From Tsukamurella pulmonis (GTDB lineage Bacteria; Actinomycetota; Actinomycetes; Mycobacteriales; Mycobacteriaceae): DNA of 64,000 bases. Positions within the stretch are counted from its first letter, which is position 1. The number at the start of each line of letters is the position of its first letter. Positions 8,597 to 15,318 of the stretch are shown here, piece by piece. Position numbers and translations under genes: made by a program. Location: positions 1,116,001-1,180,000 of the forward strand of contig NZ_FNLF01000002.1 of NCBI RefSeq assembly GCF_900103175.1, written 5' to 3'. The notes below the pieces were generated by a model. The model had not been told where the DNA came from and ran no database searches. It was given only the letters and a program-made list of their open reading frames with translations.

Positions 8597-9609
8597 CCGA
8601 CCTGTACGCCGACGGACTGCTGCGCGCCCGCGAGGCGTCGGTGCTGTCCGTGATCGGCAACACGCCACTGGTCCCGCTGGACCGGATGTTCGCCGAGGCG
8701 CACTTCCGGGTGTTCGGCAAGCTCGAGCGCTGCAACCCCGGCGGCTCGGTCAAGGACCGTCCCGCCCGCGCCATGATCGAGCGGGGCATCGCCGAGGGGC
8801 GCCTGATCCCCGGCGTCTCCGAGGTGGTCGAGTCCAGCTCGGGCAACCTGGGCATCGCGCTGGCGCAGGTGTGCAACTACTACGACCTCCGGTTCCACTG
8901 CATCGTGGACGCCCGTGCCACCCGCACCAACATCGCGCTGATCCGCGCCTACGGCGGCACCGTCGAGGTGATCGACCGGCCCGACCCGGAGACGGGGGAG
9001 TACCTGCCCGCGCGCATCCGCCGGGTGCAGCAGATCTGCGGGGAGACGGGCGCCTTCTGGCCGAACCAGTACGCGAACGCGGTCAACGCCGAATCGCACC
9101 ACGCCACCATCGCGGAGATCCTGCGCGCGGTGCACTTCCGGCTCGACTACCTGTTCTGCACCACCAGCTCGTGCGGCACCCTGCGCGGGTGCTCGGACTT
9201 CCTGCGCGCGCACGGCCTCGAGACCGTGATCATCGGCGTCGACGCGGCCGGCAGCGCCATCTTCGGTCCGCAGTTCGTGGGCGAGGCCGTGCGGAAGCTG
9301 CCCGGTCACGGCGCCGCGATCGTGCCCCCGCTGTTCGCGCAGGACCTCGCCGACGACGTGGTGCACGTGACGGACGCGCAGGCCGTGCGGGGCTGCCGGC
9401 GACTGCTGCGCACCGAATCGATCCTGTGCGGCGCCTCCTCCGGCGCGGCGCTGGCGGCGATCTCCACGTACGCGAGCCGGATCCCCGAGGGGGCGCTGTG
9501 CGCCGCGATCCTCCCCGACGGCGGGGATCGCTACCTGGACACCATCTTCGACGACGACTGGGTCGGCGAGAACCTGAACGACGAGACCGACGAGGCGGTG
9601 TGTGCGTGA
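8593..9609 (+). CDS. sbnA: SbnA-type cysteine-synthase-like enzyme for diaminopropionate
   Basis: This 338-residue fold-type-II PLP enzyme matches the SbnA branch of cysteine synthases. SbnA joins O-phospho-L-serine and L-glutamate to N-(1-amino-1-carboxy-2-ethyl)-glutamate, the first step to L-2,3-diaminopropionate. Lys54 in NPGGSVKDR is the PLP lysine; VESSSGNLG is the substrate/PLP loop and CGASSGAAL the phosphate-binding loop. Length agrees with SbnA (about 325). The specific call rests mainly on the adjacent SbnB-like gene, which nearly always marks diaminopropionate synthesis. ATGA overlap with the LanB-like gene shows tight coupling. Confidence 0.88.
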   Translation: MTDLYADGLLRAREASVLSVIGNTPLVPLDRMFAEAHFRVFGKLERCNPGGSVKDRPARAMIERGIAEGRLIPGVSEVVESSSGNLGIALAQVCNYYDLRFHCIVDARATRTNIALIRAYGGTVEVIDRPDPETGEYLPARIRRVQQICGETGAFWPNQYANAVNAESHHATIAEILRAVHFRLDYLFCTTSSCGTLRGCSDFLRAHGLETVIIGVDAAGSAIFGPQFVGEAVRKLPGHGAAIVPPLFAQDLADDVVHVTDAQAVRGCRRLLRTESILCGASSGAALAAISTYASRIPEGALCAAILPDGGDRYLDTIFDDDWVGENLNDETDEAVCA

Positions 9610-10646
9610 TGTTGGCGATCAACAGGACGGATGTGGACGAGATCGTGGCCGAGCGCCACATCGCGATCATCGATGCGGTCGAGGCCGCCTACCGCTCCCA
9701 CGAGCGCTACCCCGAGGGCACGCCCCACTCGGTGTTCCTGCGCTTCCCGGACGACCCGGTGAACCGGATCATCGGGCTGCCCGCGTACGTCGGGGACGGC
9801 GGCCGACCCACCGCGGGACTGAAGTGGATCTCCAGCTTCCCCGCCAACACCGACCGCGGCCGCGAACGCGCCTCGGCGGTGATCGTGCTCAACGACCTCG
9901 AGACCGGGTACCCCCGCGCGATCCTCGAGGGCGCGCGGATCTCCGCCCTGCGCACCGCCGCCTCCGCGGCCGCGTTCAGCCGGATCGCGGACGGCGCGCG
10001 CCGGGTGGAGAAGGTCGGCGTGATCGGCTGCGGCACCATCAATCTCGCCACGATCGCGATGCTGCGGGCCGTGCACCCGGCGCTGCGCACCGTCGCCGCC
10101 CACGACGCGGTCCCGGAGCGGGCCGCCCAGTTCGTCGAGGCCACCGGCCTGGACGGGGCGGTGGCGCCCACGATCGCCGACGTCGTCGACGCCGACGTGC
10201 TGGCCATCGCGACCACCGACTCGTCGTACTGGCTCGACCTCGACGGGGCCCTGCACGACCGCACCCGGCCCGGCCGGATCACGGTGCTGCACACCTCGCT
10301 CCGCGACATCGCGCCGGCCTCGCTGGTGGGCGCGCTCAACGCCGTCGACGACGTCGAGCACGCGCTGCGCGCCGATACCGCGCTCGAGCGCGCCGTGCGG
10401 CTCGCATCGGCCGACGGGCGCACCGCCGCAGACGTGGTGCCGCTGACGATCGGCGCGCTGGCCGCCGGGACGGCGCACATTCCCGCCGACGACGGCCGCC
10501 CGCTGGTGTACTCGCCGTTCGGCCTCGGCATCACCGACATCGCCGTGGCCCGCTGGGTCGCCGACGAGGCCGAGCGCACCGGGCGCGGGGTCCGCCTCGA
10601 GGGCTTCGAGCCCGGCGTGCACGCGACGGCGGCCGCCCATGTCTGA
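9609..10646 (+). CDS. sbnB: SbnB-type dehydrogenase of the ornithine cyclodeaminase family
   Basis: The 345-residue protein belongs to the ornithine cyclodeaminase/mu-crystallin family. It has the KWISSFPANT and RTAASAAAFSRIA segments and an NAD-binding VIGCGTINLATIA loop at about 138-150. In this family SbnB oxidatively splits the SbnA product to L-2,3-diaminopropionate and 2-oxoglutarate. The ATG at 9609 overlaps the SbnA stop; a GTG at 9606 is an equal alternative. The SDR gene starts 8 nt before its stop. With SbnA it gives a confident prediction that the cluster makes or uses diaminopropionate. Confidence 0.88.
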   Translation: MLAINRTDVDEIVAERHIAIIDAVEAAYRSHERYPEGTPHSVFLRFPDDPVNRIIGLPAYVGDGGRPTAGLKWISSFPANTDRGRERASAVIVLNDLETGYPRAILEGARISALRTAASAAAFSRIADGARRVEKVGVIGCGTINLATIAMLRAVHPALRTVAAHDAVPERAAQFVEATGLDGAVAPTIADVVDADVLAIATTDSSYWLDLDGALHDRTRPGRITVLHTSLRDIAPASLVGALNAVDDVEHALRADTALERAVRLASADGRTAADVVPLTIGALAAGTAHIPADDGRPLVYSPFGLGITDIAVARWVADEAERTGRGVRLEGFEPGVHATAAAHV

Positions 10647-11397
10647 TCCGTTCGCCTTCGCCCCGGGCACCGTCGCGGTCGTGACGGGGGCCTCCCGCGG
10701 CATCGGCCGCAGCGCCGCGATCGCCCTCGCCGCCGCCGGCTGCGATGTCGCCGTGGGCTTCACGGCCGACGCCGACGGTGCCGAGACCACCGCGGAGGCG
10801 GTGCGCGCGCACGGCCGCCGCGCCGTCACGATCCGGGCGGACGTCCGGCAGGAGTCCGAGGTCGTGGCCCTGTTCGCCGCCGTGCGCGCCGAACTCGGAC
10901 CGGCGGCCGTGCTCGTCGCCAACGCGGGCGTCACCGCCGACGGCTACGTCGCCGCCATGGGCGCCGACAAGTGGTCCACCGTGATCGACACCAACCTCAC
11001 GGGCGCCTTCTACACCGCCCGCGAGGGCGTCAAGCAGATGTACCGCCGCGGCGGCGCGATCGTGCTCGTCGCCTCCACCTCCGGCGTCGCCGGCCGGGCC
11101 GGGCAGGCCAACTACGCCGCCAGCAAGGGCGGGCTGATCGCGCTCGGCAAGTCCCTCGCCGCCGAGCTCGCGCCGCGCGGCATCCGCGTGAACGTGGTCG
11201 CCCCCGGCTTCATCGACACCGACATGGTGGCCGGCATGCCGCCCGCCGCCCGCACGGAGGCGACCGCGGGGATCCCGCTCGGCCGCATCGGTTCCCCCGA
11301 CGACGTCGCCGCCGCCGTGACCTTCCTCGCCGGACCCGGCGCCGGCTACATCACCGGCAAGGTCCTCACCGTCGACGGCGGCCTGGTCAACGGCTGA
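10639..11397 (+). CDS. 3-oxoacyl-ACP reductase-like SDR (FabG-like)
   Basis: This 252-residue classical short-chain dehydrogenase should reduce a beta-keto thioester with NADPH in the chain-building set. It shows the cofactor loop TGASRGIGRS (residues 17-26), the NAG element in VANAGV, the catalytic Ser in VASTSGV, and YAASKGG with Tyr and Lys. The VDGGLVNG ending is usual for FabG. Its position between diaminopropionate genes and a carrier protein plus dehydratase supports the ketoreductase role. It starts 8 nt before the SbnB stop, so it is translationally coupled. Confidence 0.9.
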   Translation: MSDPFAFAPGTVAVVTGASRGIGRSAAIALAAAGCDVAVGFTADADGAETTAEAVRAHGRRAVTIRADVRQESEVVALFAAVRAELGPAAVLVANAGVTADGYVAAMGADKWSTVIDTNLTGAFYTAREGVKQMYRRGGAIVLVASTSGVAGRAGQANYAASKGGLIALGKSLAAELAPRGIRVNVVAPGFIDTDMVAGMPPAARTEATAGIPLGRIGSPDDVAAAVTFLAGPGAGYITGKVLTVDGGLVNG

Positions 11398-11444
11398 CGT
11401 CCCGATCCGTTCCGCAATCCCCGCACCCACGAAGGAGAACCACC

Positions 11445-11747
11445 ATGGCCGATATCGCAGCGATCCGGGAGGCCGGCGCCGCCCGTCTCGAGCTCAACCG
11501 CCGCATCAAGCAGCTCGTCATCGACGGGCTCGGCCTCGAGGTCACCCCCGAGGCCATCTCCGACAACCAGCCGCTGTTCGGCCGCGGCCTGGAGATGGAC
11601 TCGCTCGACACCCTCGAGGTGGTCGTGCTCGTCAACGACGAGTTCGGGGTATCCGTCAGCGATTCCGACGCGCAGGCCTTCGGCTCGGTCAACGCGCTGG
11701 CCGACTTCATCCTGGCGAAGGCCCCCGCCCCGGCGGCGGCGCGATGA
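11445..11747 (+). CDS. Acyl carrier protein (second of two)
   Basis: This 100-residue carrier protein has the pantetheine site in EMDSLDTLEV, Ser53. A clear GAAGGAG ribosome-binding site at 11431-11437 and the 47-nt gap before it mark one of the few places in the cluster where translation restarts independently, so this protein may be made in larger amounts. It has an N-terminal extension of about 20 residues and an Ala-rich tail, and lies directly before the dehydratase (ATGA overlap). It is the likely carrier for chain extension. Confidence 0.9.
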   Translation: MADIAAIREAGAARLELNRRIKQLVIDGLGLEVTPEAISDNQPLFGRGLEMDSLDTLEVVVLVNDEFGVSVSDSDAQAFGSVNALADFILAKAPAPAAAR

Positions 11748-12238
11748 CGACGTCCGTCGACGCCCCGGCGAGCGCCGGCCTGCGCAGCTACGACGCGTCG
11801 GCGATCCTGTCGATGCTGCCGCACCGCTGGCCGTTCCTGCTCATCGACGGCGCGTTCGACGTCGATCCGGGACGCTCGGGCAAGGGCGTCAAGAACGTCA
11901 GCCTCGCCGAGCCCTACTTCGCCGGGCACTTCCCCGGGGATCCGATCGTCCCGGGCGTGCTCATCATCGAGGCCCTCGCCCAGCTCACCGCCATCGTCTA
12001 CGTGGCCCAGGCGCAGGAGTCCGGGCACCCCGCGCCCGCGTCCACCGTCGGCTACCTCGGCGCGATCAACCGGGTGAAGTTCCACCGCGTGGTTCGGCCC
12101 GGTGAGCGGCTCGACCTCGCGGTCACCCTCACCACGGCGCTGGGCGATCTGCGCACCGTCGACATCGCCGCCCACGTGGGCCGGGAGAAGGTCGTGACCG
12201 GCACGATCACCGTGAGCAACCGGGCGGGCGAGCGATGA
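11744..12238 (+). CDS. 3-hydroxyacyl-ACP dehydratase (FabZ-like)
   Basis: This 164-residue hot-dog-fold enzyme would dehydrate beta-hydroxyacyl-carrier intermediates to trans-2-enoyl chains. The family signature is complete: LPHRWPFLLID at about 25-35, His62 in AGHFPGDPIVPG and Glu76 in LIIEALAQ. Together with the ketoreductase and the absence of an enoyl reductase in the cluster, it suggests an unsaturated, possibly polyene, acyl chain. That inference fails if a housekeeping enoyl reductase acts on the chain. ATGA overlaps on both sides. Confidence 0.92.
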   Translation: MTTSVDAPASAGLRSYDASAILSMLPHRWPFLLIDGAFDVDPGRSGKGVKNVSLAEPYFAGHFPGDPIVPGVLIIEALAQLTAIVYVAQAQESGHPAPASTVGYLGAINRVKFHRVVRPGERLDLAVTLTTALGDLRTVDIAAHVGREKVVTGTITVSNRAGER

Positions 12239-14268
12239 CCGCGGCGGTGCAGCAGCACGCGGCCGACGCCGCGGACGCGGACGTGCGGGTCCGGCCCCTC
12301 GTCGACGACGATCTCGCGCAGATCGCCGCCCTGTACGCGGCGCACCCGGACAACCCCAACCCGATCGGGGTGCCGCTCACCGCCGACGCCCTGCGCGCCG
12401 AACTGCGCGACCGCGGCACCGTCGCCTTCACCGTCGCGGTCGTCGACGGTGCCGTGGTCGGCACCTTCGGCCTGTTCGAGTCCACCGGACGCCGGGTCGC
12501 CGAGCCCGGCCAGCTTCTGGCCGACATGTTCTTCGTCGCGCCGGAGCACCGTCGCGGCAGCCTCACGGGGAACCTGTTCGCCGCCACCGTGGACACGATG
12601 ATCGCCCTCGGGTACGGGGTGCTGCGGCTGACCGTCAACCCGGCCAACGCGATCGCCTACCGCCTCTACCGCCGCGTCGGCTCGCTCGCGCTCGCGCCCG
12701 CCGCGGCCGGGGCCGACGGCAACGTCGAGCTCTACAACGTGATCCCGCTCCTGCTGAGCACCGCGGCCCCGCACCTGCCCGCCGCCGTGATCGAGGCGGC
12801 CCGCTCCCGGGAGACCTTCCGGTTCGGCGCCACGCAGGGCCGCGACGCCGGGCACCACTGCGACGTGCGGACCGCCGCCGACGGCACCCCCGTCGTGCGC
12901 ACCACCGTCCACCTCGGCGGTGCCGAGCTCGACGCCGAGCTCGACGCAGACACCCTCACGATCCGCTCCTTGACCCTGCGTCACGACGGCGAGGAGACCG
13001 CCCTGCCGGTGCCGGCCGCCGCGCCCCGCGTCGCGCGCGCCGCCCCGACGGAGCTGCGCCGCGGCGACTGGCACGTGCGCGTCGATGACGCCGACGGCGC
13101 GATCACTCTGCGCCACCCCGGATTCCGCGGCGACCTGCTGGCGATCGCCTGGCCCGCGGCCGGCGGCACGCGCCCGGCCTGGCGCCGCGGCCGGCGCGGC
13201 GACTTCGCCGTCACCGCGACCGCGGCCGGCCTGACGATCCTCGACCGCGCCGACCCCGCGTCCGTCGTCGTCGACCTCGCGATCGCCGACGGCCCCGACG
13301 GCCCGGTGCTCGAACACCGCGTCACCGGCGGGCCGCACCGCCGGCTGTACCTGACCGGCCTGCGCGCCGGCACCGTGCGCAGTGCGGCGGGGACGGCGCG
13401 GATCGGGACCGACCTGGCGGCGCCGGGGGAGCGGATCGTGCCCGACACCGCCGAGATCCCCGCCGCCGCACCCGCGGCGGGCGACCGGGTGACCTGGTCC
13501 GGCGGGTTCCGGATCGTCGCCGAGGCGACCGGGATGGATGCGCGCCTCGTCGACGCCACGACCCTGGACGTGCGCGCGGACTCCGGATCGACGGTGCGAT
13601 TGCGCCTGAGCGCGCCCGGACCCGCCGGGGCGCCGCAGGTCACTGGCGGGCGGCTGCGCGCGGCGGGGCGCCCGCTGGCCCTGGACCCGGCAGTCGGAGG
13701 AGCCCGCACCTGGGCCCCGGGCGGCCGCCCCGTGCTGTGGGGGCCGCACCCGCGCGTCCGTGCCCTCGGACACCTGCCCCAGTGGCGGGCGGGGCTCTGG
13801 GTCACCGCCGAGCAGCCGGACCGCACCGCCGGCGTCGGCTGGGGCGCCGCCCCCGGCGCGATCTGGGCCACTGCCGGTGACGGGCTCGACGGTGACGGGA
13901 TCAGCTGGTGTGCGGTCGAATCCGAGACCGAGCACGGTCCGGAGCTCACCGTCGACGTCGACGACCGCGGGCCGCGTGCCGCCGTCCTGTGGTGCACGCC
14001 CCGCACCGCCCGCACCGGCGACGTGCTGCTCGGCGACGCCCGGATCCCGCTCGGTGCGAGCCGGCACCGCTGGGCCCGCCCCGGTGAGGAGCCCTCGATC
14101 CCGCTGCCCGATGGCGGCACCCTCACCCTGCACGCCCCCGCGGGCGGCGAACTGCTCGTCCGCGCCACCCCCGCCGGACTGCTGATCGGCGGGCTCTGTC
14201 CCCCCGGCCGCAGCACCTGGCGCATCACCGTCCGAACCAGCCGAACCACCACCGAGGAGAACCGATGA
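12235..14268 (+). CDS. GNAT acetyltransferase fused to a large unknown domain
   Basis: Residues about 15-165 form a GNAT N-acyltransferase: VRVRPLVDDDLAQI start, MFFVAPEHRRGSLTG acetyl-CoA loop near 98-112, and LTVNPANAIAYRLYRRVG. The remaining about 500 residues have no motif I recognise. They are rich in short alternating hydrophobic stretches, Gly and Thr, look all-beta (sugar-mutarotase or jelly-roll-like), and contain several Trp-rich blocks such as RTWAPGG and GHLPQWRAGLWV. No transmembrane helix is seen. The gene overlaps both neighbours by ATGA. It might acylate an amine such as diaminopropionate; the C-terminal half could bind glycan or ligand. Function is not established. Confidence 0.7.
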   Translation: MTAAVQQHAADAADADVRVRPLVDDDLAQIAALYAAHPDNPNPIGVPLTADALRAELRDRGTVAFTVAVVDGAVVGTFGLFESTGRRVAEPGQLLADMFFVAPEHRRGSLTGNLFAATVDTMIALGYGVLRLTVNPANAIAYRLYRRVGSLALAPAAAGADGNVELYNVIPLLLSTAAPHLPAAVIEAARSRETFRFGATQGRDAGHHCDVRTAADGTPVVRTTVHLGGAELDAELDADTLTIRSLTLRHDGEETALPVPAAAPRVARAAPTELRRGDWHVRVDDADGAITLRHPGFRGDLLAIAWPAAGGTRPAWRRGRRGDFAVTATAAGLTILDRADPASVVVDLAIADGPDGPVLEHRVTGGPHRRLYLTGLRAGTVRSAAGTARIGTDLAAPGERIVPDTAEIPAAAPAAGDRVTWSGGFRIVAEATGMDARLVDATTLDVRADSGSTVRLRLSAPGPAGAPQVTGGRLRAAGRPLALDPAVGGARTWAPGGRPVLWGPHPRVRALGHLPQWRAGLWVTAEQPDRTAGVGWGAAPGAIWATAGDGLDGDGISWCAVESETEHGPELTVDVDDRGPRAAVLWCTPRTARTGDVLLGDARIPLGASRHRWARPGEEPSIPLPDGGTLTLHAPAGGELLVRATPAGLLIGGLCPPGRSTWRITVRTSRTTTEENR

Positions 14269-15314
14269 GCGAGAACCCGACCGACTACGCCGGCTACCGC
14301 GCCCTGCGCGACGGCGCGGGGGTCTACCGGCGCCCGGACCACGGCGTCGTCGTCCTCACCGGCGACGACCGCCTGCACGTGCTCGATCGCGTGCTGTCCA
14401 AGGGCAGCGACTTCACCGACCCCGACACCGCGCGCGAGGCCGTCATCGTCACCGCCGACGGCGCGCCGCTGGCCCTGGTCCTGCACGTCGAACTCGACGA
14501 CGCCTCCGTGCTCCTCGCGCTCACCCCGCTCGATGCCGGCGCGCTGGCTGCCCGCGTGCGGGAGATCGCCACCGGCACACCGGACGCCGGCGACACCGCG
14601 GTGACCGAGCCCGCCCTCGCCGGGATCGCCGTCGAGGGGCCCGCCGCCTGGCGGGTGGCCGCCGAGTTCCTCGACTTCGACGTCTCCGGCCTGGTGCTGG
14701 GCGCCGTGGAGCGCGCCGCCCACGCGGAACTGCCCGCCGCCGGTTTCGAGCCGCGGATCGTCCGCACCGGCACCACCGGCGAGTACGGCTACCTGCTGCT
14801 GGTGGACGCCGCCTCCGCGGACGCGGTGCACGAGCTGGTGCACCGGCTCGCCGCGCCCCACGGGGGCGCCCCGGTCGCCACCGACGAGCTGTGGCGGGCC
14901 CAGGCCGAGGTCGCCTCGCCGCTCTACGGCACGGGGTTCGACGGTCTGTCCACCGCCGAGGCCGACGTCAGCTGGCTCATCGACTTCGCCCGCATCGGCG
15001 CCTTCGACGGCTCCGACGCCATCGCAGCGCCCCCGGAGCCGGGCCGGCGCCTGACACCGCTCCTGCTCGGCGCCTCCGCCCGCGTCCGCGGCGGCGAGGC
15101 CGTCACCGCGGGCGATGCGGGCGACCGCGTCGGGACACTCGTCGCCGCCTCGATCCCGGTGGACGGCAACCGGATCGCCTACGCCGTGATCGAGGACCCG
15201 TTCCACGCGCCCGGCCTCGCGCTCGCCGTCGACGGGGAGGCCGGCAGCCTGCCCGCCGCGACCGTCGCGCTGCCGCTGCTGGTGACCCGGTCCACCACCG
15301 AGCGGATCGGCTGA
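14265..15314 (+). CDS. GcvT-like (aminomethyltransferase/YgfZ fold) protein
   Basis: The 349-residue protein resembles the folate-binding aminomethyltransferase family. It has an N-terminal DRLHVLDRVLSKGSDF segment, a middle VEGPAAWRVAAEFL region and TGTTGEYGYLLLV near 168-180, equivalent to the RTGYTGE motif that contacts folate in GcvT. A C-terminal barrel includes PDPFHAPG-like EDPFHAPG. The conserved Asp that activates folate in GcvT cannot be assigned with confidence. A tetrahydrofolate-dependent one-carbon step or a YgfZ-like scaffold role are both possible. It sits between the GNAT fusion (ATGA overlap) and the double ketosynthase (4-nt gap). Confidence 0.7.
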   Translation: MSENPTDYAGYRALRDGAGVYRRPDHGVVVLTGDDRLHVLDRVLSKGSDFTDPDTAREAVIVTADGAPLALVLHVELDDASVLLALTPLDAGALAARVREIATGTPDAGDTAVTEPALAGIAVEGPAAWRVAAEFLDFDVSGLVLGAVERAAHAELPAAGFEPRIVRTGTTGEYGYLLLVDAASADAVHELVHRLAAPHGGAPVATDELWRAQAEVASPLYGTGFDGLSTAEADVSWLIDFARIGAFDGSDAIAAPPEPGRRLTPLLLGASARVRGGEAVTAGDAGDRVGTLVAASIPVDGNRIAYAVIEDPFHAPGLALAVDGEAGSLPAATVALPLLVTRSTTERIG

Positions 15315-15318
15315 GCCC

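Noticed and set aside
6059-8668. 869-residue open frame on the minus strand
   Set aside because: It mirrors the LanB-like gene; composition is Arg/Gly/His-rich without motifs, as expected of antisense frames in very GC-rich DNA.
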